From NCBI GenBank assembly GCA_019188255.1, contig JAETXT010000007.1, positions 5,146,001 through 5,210,000 of the forward strand: a DNA stretch of 64,000 nt, given 5' to 3'. The notes under the pieces are model-generated. The model was not told where the DNA came from, did not search any database, and was given only the letters and a program-made list of their open reading frames with translations. How positions within the stretch are numbered: position 1 is the first letter of the stretch; the number at the start of each line of letters is the position of its first letter. Source of the DNA: Verticillium longisporum. Taxonomy: Eukaryota; Ascomycota; Sordariomycetes; Glomerellales; Plectosphaerellaceae. This document shows, piece by piece, positions 47,573-59,272 of the stretch. A program made the translations under genes and the position numbers.

Positions 47573-49479
47573 GGTTGTACGGTGGACACTCGCGGTGTGT
47601 CTCCCAAAGCCAACGAATCGAGCAAAAAAGGAGCGACCAACGAGATCGAGGATTCAAACAGACCGGTACCCAGCTAGTAACTCAGAACTTTGATGCCGAG
47701 GTGAGAGCATTTGCATCAAGAAATTATTTCGAAAAGACGGGTTGAAGACAAACGGAGATTCTCGTTAGACCAGTCTGCTACAAGAGCCCGAGTCGGTCTA
47801 GCCAAGGCCCCAAAAAAAGCAACAATAGATCGCGGTTCTATGTATAAACGTAGCAGAGCATGTGCCGAACAACAAGATGAAGGGCGCCGTCCGTGCTGGC
47901 TCATGATCGTGGCAGGGCGGCTGGCTGAAGCAGAGCGAAGCGACCAGGTAGCGTCGGCCGAGCAGCGCTGAACGAGGCCTCAGCTTGGTCCCAATCGGCT
48001 GAAGATTCAATGCATACCTCAGCGTGCTCTGGGCGCAAAAAAAGAAGCAATAGTCAAGCCACGAGGGTGGCCAGAGCCACTGGTCACCACAGCGGAAAGC
48101 CTGGGACGACGACCTGGCGAAAAGATCATCAGCCTGTGCTGGCTCTCATCCCGGTTGGCCATGAGTCAGCCCAACTTGGGATGGATGTGTTCTCAGCCGC
48201 CATCAAGGGCGATACGAGCGGTGCGGCTGGGACAGGGCTGGGCTATCATGCGGTGATGAAAAAGACAAGGTCGACGAGGGGATCGACATCGGGAAGAAAA
48301 GACTGCTGGCTTGCACATATTGGCTTGGCACTGGCCTTCCAGTGGTTGTCCACTGTTCGTATAGGCGGCTCATCCCCTAATGCCGCAAGGTGCGCACCGA
48401 AGATCAGCGCTCCTCAGCAGCGTCGCTCCCCGCTACCTACAAGTACGCTGCCGATCCTGTGCCTGCAGCACTAAATGCAGTGAAACCCGCCCCGGATAAG
48501 CCGATACGCCAAGGGTCAACCTAATTGCATCCCCCTGTTCAAATAACCAACTCTTGCGCATTGGACCCCCCCCTTCTCCAACCCAGCCCCTCCTGAATCG
48601 GGTCGCTGCAGCCGCGCCCGCAAACGATCCAACCTTTTCTCGACCTCACATCATTGCAAGCCCTGGCGACATCACCCGCTCGGGGGTAGACAACACATAC
48701 ATAGAGCCGCGGCCGGACAGCGGCCGGCTGGTCACTCGCCCCCACTGAAGCTAGTGATGCTGTCTCACCAACAAAGCGCAGTTCGAGGGTTTCGGTCTCG
48801 GCCCCTCATAACGGCAAGTGTCGCACCCGAGGGCTTGCAGCGGCGTGTTGTTTCTGCTGCACGTCCCCTCTCCTCCAACAAGAACTTCCAGCACGTAACG
48901 AGATGGAGTCTGCACGAAGGCCACAGTACAGCTGATCTCGGAAAACGAAGGCAGAGATATCTGGCGAATGAGCTTACATTGAGGTGCTGCAGCTGTCGGC
49001 CGTGGCTGTTATACCCTCGAGGACTATCTTTAACTCGTGTCTGTCGCTTGTGAGATGTCAGTTCCTTGTCGTAGCCTGCCCACTGGATAATGCTGCTTTG
49101 CAATTGCCGGTTCTCGGCGCTATGAGAAACCGGCCAAATTTGAGCTTCTTCATAGAGACATCCAAGCGATCCGCACGAGCAGGAAAAGGAAACATCTTGA
49201 ATATTATGTTAGACCAAAAAAACAAGCTTTACTGTAATTAAATGGCCCCCGGGCTGTTGCAGACCCCCGCATGCTTCTGTCTCGATCGGCCGTCCACGTC
49301 TTGGCTCATGCCCCCGTCGTCTTCAGCGTTCCCAGTGCACCCACAGCCTTGTGCAGTGCAGCTCCTCCCGATTTTCTATGTAGTGCGTCAAGATAGGGCC
49401 ATCTACCTTTTATTGGCCTGGAAGAGACTCACGGGGGCCATCAGAGCCCAGCATTTTGCTGTACTGTGCACTCATCAAG
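47573..49479. other. 1.9-kb intergenic region between deacetylase and GT2 synthase
   Basis: Upstream flank of the first deacetylase and 3' flank of the GT2 gene. No gene or repeat was recognised; short frames lack motifs. Confidence 0.4.
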
Positions 49480-51552
49480 TTAATGTGTTCCACGGCCACC
49501 AAGGCCGTCCCCCTTTTCGCCTTCCGGATCGATGACCTCGCGTGTCTTGCCCCACTTGAAGTCGTCCGAGTTGAAGAGCGAGTAGACGAGCACAACCACG
49601 TTGCAGAAGGGCGAGGTGATGAAGTGGAAAAAGTACCCGACAAAGTACTGTGCCCTCTCGAACCAGTTGCGGGGGAGCCAGAAGCCAATGCAGAGCGAGT
49701 AGAACTGGGACGAGTCAGCAAACGATCAAGTCAAGCAAAAGCAGCCAAAGTTTACTCACATAGCGGCAAGCTAGAATAGAAATGAGAGTCATGAAAACCG
49801 GATCTTTGACCAGTTCATCACCCCGCTCGATCAATATGAGGATCAGCTTGACAACGGCTGCCATGATGAAGGGCGTGATGAACCACGTCAAGACTGCGAC
49901 GATGGACTGAAGACGCTCCACCATTATGATGCCTGGGCGGAAGATCATGACAAATTCGTTGGTGATGGAGCCCAAAGCCCAGCGCTTGCGCTGCGACAGG
50001 AAAACGGTCCAGTTTTGAGGGACAATGGTGAAGGCCTTGGCACGGAGCGCCTGGGCCGTCTGTCGCTTGGGGAAGAGGCTAAATATGATGCTCGCGTGGA
50101 TAGAGTCCTCTGAGTAGTTACCCATGATGTGCATCGTCATAATGTCGTTGGGCTTGGGGCAGTATCCGAAGCGTTCGCGCAGAACCTCGTCTCCGAACGT
50201 AGCTTGATCGACCTTGATGAGCTGGCAGCAGCCTGGGAGACAGTTGACTTTGCCCGTGATGCGTGACTGGAAGAGACGACGAAGACCCTGGGTCTGGGAG
50301 TACTCCACGGACTGGTAAAGAGACCACAGGCCCCAGTTACTCCCGTCATAATCCACACATACGTGGCCGCAGACACCAACAAGCTTGGGGTTTTTGCGGA
50401 TCTCGCGGATCATTTCCCAGATGCAAAACTGGTCAAACACCGTGTCGGCATCCATACCCACCAAATACTCAATGTGCTCCAGACCGTGCTGCATAAATGC
50501 GTTTCCAATATATTCGAACAGGTCATTGTTGAACATTGTCATGACGTTGGCGGATCGCACTTGGTAGTGGTAGATGAAGGAACGCGCAAAGCATAAGCTG
50601 TCGCGCTTTCCTTGGTTGTAGCGTTTGCCGACAAAGACATACGGCATTCCCTTGTAGAAACCCGTCTGAACTTTAGTAGGCATGAACAGGCCATCGCGCG
50701 CGCGGTAGCCGTTTTCAAACGTGCGGGAGGGGCCAGGCTCGAGGATGTCCTCCAGGAGATACTGCTGTGTGGTCTTTTCCATGCCCGGACCCTTGACATT
50801 GCCATCGACGACGATGAAAATGGTTCGCGGGTGGTCGTCGATATTCTTCTGTGCGATGAGAGAATCCAGCGATCTGGTCAGCTCGCCCAGCGTCTCGTTG
50901 TAGCAAGGCAACAACATGACGAACCGCTCTGGGCTCTCGGGCTTGTTTTCCTTCCGGAAAATCCAGAAGCACAAGACACGCGTGACTAATGTGTGCGCAA
51001 CGATGCACAAGATCATGATGAACTGAAGCATGGTGTTCGAAGACAGAAGAATAATGAAGAGGATCCATGCTTGGTAGTATGTGAAGGCGACGTAGATGAG
51101 TGCGGCGTTAATGCAGCAGAGTCCGATGAGCAGTGACCACTTCTGAACCCGAAGCAAAGACCTCGAGACGACCTTGAGCTCGCTGTCAGAGTCCCACCGC
51201 ACCTTTGCCTCTTCCTGTTGGACAGAGGACTGGAAGGATGCACTTGAGTCGGCGCCGCGAGAGAAACATGAGGCAGGACCTGACGTTGGTATGCGTGCTC
51301 CGAGTGGAAGATCATCTGGACGGAAGCCAGGACCAATAGACTGGTGCCAGATTAGTGACCATGCGAATGCTGAAGGATCGATCAATTTTGTCTCACCGAG
51401 GCTGAGGACTGTTGCCCGCTGGGAATATGTGCAGACAAGCTGCGGCGGCTTTGTGGATTCGTTGTAGCGAGATATCCGCCCTCCATCTCAGAAGGGGACT
51501 GTGGGATGGGAGGAAGCGGAGGACTAGACCTCGCGACAGTGGTGCTAGCCAT
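49480..51552 (-). CDS. Processive GT2 membrane glycosyltransferase, divergent chitin-synthase-like
   Basis: 653 residues in three exons: 51552-51397, 51340-49760 and 49704-49480, no frame break. After a ~120-residue Ser/Pro-rich cytosolic N-terminus come membrane helices (SLLIGLCCINAALIYVAF, ILFIILLSSNTMLQFIMILC). The GT-A core follows: MLLPCYNE, FIVVDGNVKG, GMDADT (DXD, ~348), CLPGCCQLIKV (chitin-synthase CLPGC box), SEDSIHASI at the ED(R) position, and SQRKRWALGS (QXXRW, ~500). C-terminal helices are LTWFITPFIMAAVVKLILIL, LISILACRYFYSLCIGFW and FFHFITSPFCNVVVLVY. All processive-synthase motifs are present, so it should extrude a polysaccharide at the plasma membrane. EDS in place of EDR and the short size set it apart from main chitin synthase classes. 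The product could be chitin-like or a mixed uronic polymer. Confidence 0.92.
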
Positions 51553-54365
51553 GGCGAAGGCGGAGCAAAGTTTGGCCCGTAGATATAGCGAATCCACGTG
51601 TAAACCTGTAACCGACCAAGTATCAAGGATGAATATACTTCTGTAGGAGGAGGGGAAGGTGATAAGTCTATGTCAAGAATACTATAGGAGACAATGAGGA
51701 GTAACGAGTGTGTATCCCAATGCCGAGGATGGACAAAGAGGGCTCCCTGACGAAACAGATAATTCTGGCAGGTTACGGCGGAGGACGCGAGGTAATATTG
51801 CAACCACGACGGTTCAAAGAAAGGGGCTTTGACAGCACAAGCCCGGACATAATCGGAATGGATGCTGCAGACCTTGCTTCGGTCGAGCGGCTTCAACCCT
51901 GCAAGGCGTTGACAGGTATTTGGGCCGAGTCCCAAGCCACCGAGCTAAACCTGACAGCGGTGCCTCCCAAAGAAAGCATGGAGGATGGAGATCCTAGACA
52001 CCAATGCAGAAGAGTGTCTCTGAAGAATGGGGTAGAGTAGATGCTTGTTCACGAGTCAAGCTGAGATGAGAAAGTTTGGCAAGCGGATGATCTACTCACC
52101 TGCCGTCAGCTGAACAACAATAAGACCTGCAAGACTTTGTTCTGAACAGGGAAAATTTGAGATCGACACTGATGCAATTGATCGGATAGCAATACGGTCT
52201 GTCACATCCCAGTGTGTCGGCGAACTCCAGGGCTGATCCAACAAGCTGGCCATGCGCTGGCACTCTTCCCGACCTATTGACCGTCCAGCCTTTCTACCCT
52301 TGCACTGGTGCTGCTATTGCTGATGGCGCTGTGTGCAAGCATCTGCAGTAATGCCCGAGATGGTCGAGTTCGAGGTCCGGGATATGGTCCGGGATGTGCA
52401 ACAGGTACAAAGAACGCGACATGGGGACGAGGATCTTGACCCTGGGAGACCGAGGACGTGGGCCAGGGTATGCCGGGTATGTGGTCCAGACACCGTTGCA
52501 TCGCTGACAATTGTCGAGAAAAAGCAAGCCAAGACAAAGGTCACACGGCCCCATGAGACGGAGCAATAAGACTTGCACAGCACAGCAAACAAAGAGAAAA
52601 TGGTCCATGCACCGGGGTAATATCCCGAAGGCGGGCTGACGTGATGACCCTTTCGGTGCTTCTCCGTGCCTCCCCCACGAACTTGACTCTGGTGTCTATG
52701 GTTGGAATATTTCCCGTGAGCAATGTGGATTCGGTCAGTATTTGCCTGATACTCATGTGTGCTTCAGACGAGATCATGATCTCGTCTGGGACTAAGCGAG
52801 AAGATAAATGATGACCTGAACTCTCTCAATGAGGGGGTGAATAGAGAGACAAAGCAGTAAGTATCGTAATTCCCGCTAAAATGTTTGGAATTGCAAATAC
52901 GAGGCAAAGCGCAATAGAAACAATCAAACCCATGTGGCCCTCGCGTCCAAGAAGCTAGAGGCTGAAAGGAAGTGTCCATCATAGGACGTGTTTGCAAAGC
53001 CACGTTTCTTGGAAGCTGCTGAGCTGGTGGTCTTTGTGCAACGAAGCTTGAACTCGAATACGACGCGTCAAGAAAGGGGACTTCAACCCGACTCGGTGCG
53101 TACCATTTTACCAAGAACTTTGGTCCTATAGATGTTGGCAGACGCGAGATGCCGTCCGATGTGGAGGCATTTTTGCTTTGTGCTTGTGTGATGTCAGATC
53201 GTACTGCTTATTGGCATACGTATTATCAATAACCTCCAACGGATTTGCACCCCCTTCTACTCAGGTCTCTCCCATCAGCCTGCGTCAATCTCTAAAACTC
53301 ATCCTTACATGGTGAAAAACGGGACGGCAAATTGTGATCCGTGCGCAATTAACCTTGGATCCGCCACAGCCACAGCTGTCGACGAGCCCTGGAATAGTTG
53401 GGGGTTTCCGGGATGCTCGAGGGCTGATCACTGCCCGCATGAAGCACAGCATATGATTGTCACCCCTGGGTCCTTGCTGTCCCGTACATTGGACGCGCCG
53501 GCGTGGCATAATCTTAGCAAAGTAGTGGCTCCCGAGGCTTTCCTTCTCCCAGTATTTGGATCTCTCCCAACAGGGCTGATCACGATCAGGCTTAGACTCG
53601 TTAGTCTGGGGCAAGCATCATCCATGTCTCTTTCGCCATTGTTTCTTCTGTATCCGGCAGGTCCATGGTCAACTCAATGACCCGATTGATCAGTCGCGCG
53701 ATCACCCAAGAAATGCCATTGAAGCAACAAAGAAGACTGCCAATGGTTCCATGTACGACTAGCAAGCGAGGTTTGTTCTTCTTTGTCTACTTGGCTGTCG
53801 GGCGAATAGTCGTCCGTCAGACCATCCTCGGAGGATTTATGACTACTCGGAATATAACCGGTCCTCCGCATCTTGTCTCCTTTCCATTTGTCTAGGGCGT
53901 TGTTAACAAGGCATTGGCTCGCGGTCCGGGGAATGCTACGTGTGACCTTTAGTTATGTGACACAAAGCAGGGCCCGTCCATGGTTCCAAGCCACTACTTA
54001 GCGACCACGGCATGTTCATCGGAATTCAATCGAAGTACAGCCAAACAGCTTGTAAAACAATGGTGTGCTCATAGTGAGGACTAATTTGAACGGGCGCAAT
54101 GAAAGGTGAAATGGAAGTGATCGGAATTGTGCTTGGTGATGAGCGTGAAGTCATCCATTTCATCAGAATTGGACCTACTAAGAACCCACAGACATGTTCC
54201 AACCTAGTGCTGCGACCCTGGCGATATTTCATGTATTCAATTGACTACCTATCTGGGCATATCGAGGTTCTAAATGTACCATGCCGCTTCTCGACAACAG
54301 AATACGGGTTTCTTCTCGGGCCGTAAAAGCTACTAAGACAGTCGAACCATTCAATGTCTAACGTT
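51553..54365. other. 2.8-kb intergenic region between GT2 synthase and second deacetylase
   Basis: Promoter side of the GT2 gene and 3' flank of the second deacetylase. No supported gene or repeat. Confidence 0.4.
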
Positions 54366-56023
54366 TCAACCGCAAATGCCGAAAACCTTCTGACAGCCCA
54401 CGCCACAATGCGCTGCTGAGCTCCCGCTGTTCGTCCGCCTGTCAGCAAGCCGAAGAGTAGGGAGAGAAAGGAAAGAGAGAGAACATACCAGAAGCCAGAC
54501 TGCGAACAGCAGTTCTTGTTGCCAAAATTTTTACACGAGGCGTTGAATCGCGTGCCACACAGCCCGTTGGTCGTATCACTGAGACCTGCTGGCAACTGCG
54601 TGCATGTTCCGTAGCCGGTATTACATCCCGTGCCGCAGTAGGATGGACTGGAGCCGCTGCCACGACCATTAGTCTGACGAAACAACCCAAGATCGACAAT
54701 CACTTCTGCAGGCAGAAAGCTCGCGACTGCGCCTAAGTGCATGAAAGATCGAGATTGACTCACCAGAAGCCGTAGAAAGAGCAACAATTTCCATACTTGG
54801 AGCCCTGGCAGGTGAAGCCGGTGGCGCCACCACCGCATGTCTGGTCAGCGGATATCTTAAGACCAGAGTTCGACGTTGGTACGACAGTGGAGGACGTTCG
54901 TGTTGAGACAGTCGTGGCGCTTGTCCTTGTCGTGATCGGGCTCGGGTTAACGGGTCGATACCAATTCGCTCTGGGATCCCCGAGGCACTCTCCCACGGTG
55001 ACCAGGCGATAGCCGCGTACTTTTGACGTCTCGATCATGTACTGTGTCAGGTTGACTACGGTCTGGACGTGCACGTCGTGGGCAAGAACGATGTAGCCCT
55101 TTCTCGTAGGATCTTGAGACACTGCCTGGGAAAAGCGATCTTTCGCCGTTTGAATCAGGCTCGGGCTGTCGTACATGTAGTCCTTGGTATCGACATTGAC
55201 GCCAAGTAGATGGTATCCAAGGGTCTTCATGAGGCTTTGACAGCCTGAAGTCGTAGAGCACTCAAGGAATGGAGCGCGAAAGTACGTGGGAAACCAGCCG
55301 AACAAGTTGCGGAAGGCCATTTCGTTGTAGATGATCTCAGTACGCTGGATTGTGCTGTTCACTTGGTTTAGGTTGCGATGAGACCAAGAATGACTTGCAA
55401 TCTGATGGCCGGCAGCATGCATGCGTCTCAGAACTGCAGGCCAAGCCGTATTGGTATCGTCAATCCTTTTCTTGCCCTTATTATTACCAGCGACGAAAAA
55501 TGTCGCTTGCACGTTGAGATTGTCGAGAATATCGAGAATCTGCGATGTGTAGGTAAAGGGACCATCGTCGAAGGTGAGAGCCATGAGGCCCGGTTTTGTG
55601 CATTCCGTTATAGTATTGCCTAGAAAGAATATCCGATGAGAATTGGGGTCTAGTCTCCTGATCAGCGAAGAATGGGTACATACCATAAGGGACTGTCCCA
55701 ATCTGGGGGCGTGAAACACTCTCTGTGCTTGTTCCAGGGGGTGGAAAGCTGTCGAAATGTTAAGTCAATCGATTGGTGTGTGCGAGTTGAAGAGCATAGG
55801 ATATCTCCTACAAAGTATCACAGCTGTCACTGTAGTCGAGTTGACAGGTAGAACCTGCGCAATGAGCTGCACTGTTACCACACCAGCCTGCCTCTGAGCA
55901 ACACTTTCCGGTCGGGCAAGAACCGACTCCAGGTCCACATTCAGCACGCTTTACTAGAGGTGAATTGACATTGACACCCAGAACAATGCTGCCTGACAGC
56001 AAAAGGGGCAGGATGGAGTACAT
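54366..56023 (-). CDS. Second secreted chitin/polysaccharide deacetylase with CBM18 modules on both sides
   Basis: 453 residues in five exons: 56023-55812, 55748-55684, 55619-54764, 54656-54489 and 54426-54366. Signal peptide (MYSILPLLLSGSIVLG) and a Kex2-like KR, then CBM18 no. 1 (CGPGVGSCPTGKCCSEAGWC). The CE4 NodB domain has TFDDGP, HSWSH, VNVDTKDYMYD and YIVLAHDVH. A Thr/Ser linker leads to CBM18 no. 2 (CGGGATGFTC...) and no. 3 (CGTRFNASCK...). Each C-terminal CBM18 is split by an intron inside its GFC codon; acceptors at 54657 and 54427 were chosen because only they complete the CG(S)S...CGxGC pattern. Architecture matches the first deacetylase, though the sequences are well diverged, so this is an old paralogue rather than a recent tandem copy. 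Confidence 0.93.
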
Positions 56024-59000
56024 TCTGGAAAGTATTCAAAAGAAGACTGAGATGATGCCAGCAAGAACAGCAACAGAAGTCGTTCGGCCCTTGACACAGA
56101 AAGACCTGGGCTTAGGGAGGAGAGTATATTGATATTCTTCGCCCTCATGAGAGGGGTAATATTGACACTGGAGATACTGGATAGTTTGTATGACATTGCA
56201 AAAATAACAATAGCAAAGCCGAGGGCTGCAAAGAATTGCCAAGAACGTCGATGGGGAGCCTGAACAAAGCAACAAAGGACAAAGGGGAGGGAAATATCAG
56301 GATGGTGGCTGCGTCTTTCACCAAGCCAAGAGGTTGGCCAGAGGCTGGAATTCTTGGATCGGACTCCAATACACGAGGGCGTGGCGGAGAGGCCATGCTT
56401 GGCATTCAGCGCCTATTGAACAATACGAGCTGATACTTAAAGTTCACGCGAATGTTTTTGTTGGTTATGGGCTGCAGTGCCAAGAAATGGCCAAGAAAAA
56501 GGCCTTGGAGCTTGATTTACTGCAGCTGGTGCCTTTACGAATAGACCTCGAGCTCATGAGGTCTTCTTTGACATTGACTCGTAAAAGCCACTGGTTATCA
56601 AGAAGTAGGCCAGAAAGTCTGGTGTGCTATCAATGATGTAGGCATAGGTACTCCGTCCAAGACAGGGAACATTGTCAGTAGTTCAAAAATTAAACAGTTA
56701 AATAATACCACGTAGTAGCTCAAGCGTAAACTTGATCAACATATTCGACATCAAATGCAGTTAATCCGCTACTTGAGTCTAAAAGCGACTTTCTCTGCAG
56801 TGGTATGGGATAAATGTAAGTACCATGAGCCGATGAATCAACTATACAGACCAAATTGTTGTCGTAGAGAGAAGAAACTCTTAGTACCATATGGGTAGGC
56901 TCGTGCAGTACCGCTTTTGCTCCCGAATGTCGAACCTAGATCATGACAGGAAAGCTCTGCAATCTATCAGCCGCACGCCGTGACCCGATGATGTTCATTT
57001 GACTGGGATCTTGACTGAAAATTCATAGACAGGGGACTGTCTCACACAAAGCTGCGGCTGCCATCCGGTTTAAGACAAACTCTGCAGATCGCGTGGGACT
57101 TTTGCAGAGGTGCTCAATGGGACTGGCAAAACCAGACTCGGGGTTGTGAGGCATCAGTGGTGGGAGTGGCTGGCTGGGATGGGATAACAAAGATGTAGAA
57201 AGAAAGATTGTAGTGTCATCGGGCTGGCTGACGACAAAAGAAATCCCGAATTTGCTGAAAACTGGATGCATTTGATGTGGCCAGCCGCAATTGTGCCACC
57301 CGAACAGTACTCGCCACCCAGTTCAACCGAAGAAAGGCTACATGAGGTAAATTGGTAGAAGGATAATAACCATGATGTAGAGGCTGATCTCGTACACCTT
57401 GCTATCGATACATTGCATTTCTGACGACCGCGCGGATGACGATGTTGTCGAGCTCAAGTCATCGGTTATTTGTCAAGATTGATAGAATGTTTCGTTCCCA
57501 TTCATTCTGCTTCGCATGACATATCGCCACAAAGCCCTGCTACACTTGGCGGTGTGCTCAAGCTTTGTTGCACTAGCCCCTTGGCATGTTGGTACAAAGC
57601 GTGGCGTGGCGCTAATCGCTGACGCAAAACGGGTGAGTAGCTTCGTGCCTTACAGTACCTGCATGAAGATCTTTTGTAGGCGAGGAAAAAGCAATTATGA
57701 TGGGATCGGGGTAGCACCGACAGTCGGATGGAAGGACGGGACATGTGAGTTGCAGAGCCCGCCCCCGAGTAGTGGTGGCTTAAGATGATCGGAGGGGTCT
57801 ACCAATCGGAATCATATATCTGGTAGGCCGAAACAAGGGTTCAGTCCTTTTTTGAGGGCTACAACAGAAGGTGGCAGCCTTCACGTACTCCAGATGGTCA
57901 ACCCAGGGAGGCAAGGGGGTGTCAAAACAAGAAACCCCTTGTTCAGTTACTATGAATATATCGAATAGGGGGTCCAACACCCAGGCCGCACAGGCTTCAA
58001 CGTCTCTCCGTCACGTCCTCAAGACAGTGAATCATAGCGGGCATAACAGGTCTGTACCGCACTGGTCGCTGTAGGGCTTAGCTGCCGGGATCTCTGGTTC
58101 CAGCCTTCTGGTTCCCTGTCTGGTCAAAGTCTGGTACCATGTGCCATGCTGAATCAACCACCTCACTTGATTTGTTCTGGATCCACCAAGAGACATTAAT
58201 GTTGACAAGAGCTGCCCACTAAGGGCACAACAGCCATACAAGATGGGCCAAGCCTGAGATGTCGGTCAGGCTTCTGATACTTGTTCTATTCACTGAGTCT
58301 GGTCACTGGGCCTGGGCCACGGGGTGTCTTTCTTGTGGGCACGGGAGAAACCACCCCCGCGCCCCCAATTTTTACATCTCAAGACTTTTACAGACCGGGA
58401 AACAGACACCTATGCTGCCATTTCCAACAGCTCTGGTGCCATTCGGAAGGTTGGTATCCTGCCCGACTAGACTCAGGTTTGGCCAACACGGCAGCAAGCG
58501 TCGGTCGTTACATGGGATGCTCGGGCAATAATTCAAGCCACACAGGCTCATGTTGATGATCTTGTCGATCAAGGCTGGCATTCGCCTTGAAGTCATCCGA
58601 ATTTGTCTTCTCTGAAGATACACTGGCCAGCTGGCACACTACTGTCGTCAATGCGGCTGATGTTCCCTGTCAGATTCGGCTTGGATTGACCACCTTTAAT
58701 CCTTCGGTACCTCGTGGCCTCAAATTTCTGAAGACGATACGCATGGTGCGTTGTCTTGTTTTACCTGAAATCGCCATCCCGGGCCAGGCGCAGGTCTGCA
58801 CGGAACATTCCAACTGCAGTCCAGCCTCTCGTCTCTGCTACCCTTTAAGGTTCGGGTCATCGAGATGAGTATCCGTGAAGTCCGGGCAAGGCGTTTAGGA
58901 GGCTGGCGTGGTGTTCATCCAGCCGTGTTAGTTGGCTTCTTTTCTTGTACGCCACTTTTGCTACCCCTTGTTTGTCTATCCTATTATTACTACTGCAAGA

Positions 59001-59272
59001 TGCAGAGACCCTTGTTAAGTACCCTTTGATCATAATATGACGAATCTGGCTTTTCTCGTTGCCTTGTTTGAACGCCTCGCTCTCTTCCGCCTACTAGCTC
59101 CCGAATACCTTGAGCCGACGCTTTCAAGAAGAGCCGCCTTCCCGCCCTCTGAGCTCCAACAGCCACTGATCCATACCGTCTCATCTCGGATTTTCAAGCA
59201 AAAAGCCCCAGCATAGTTTATCTACGCATCTGTTTGTCTTTAGTTGCACTTTTTCACTCGTCAGTGCCCAAC
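56024..59272. other. 3.2-kb divergent intergenic region
   Basis: Lies between the minus-strand deacetylase and the plus-strand nucleotide-sugar dehydrogenase, so it holds both promoters. No supported gene. AT-rich stretches occur near 56680-56780. Short frames show no motifs. Confidence 0.45.
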
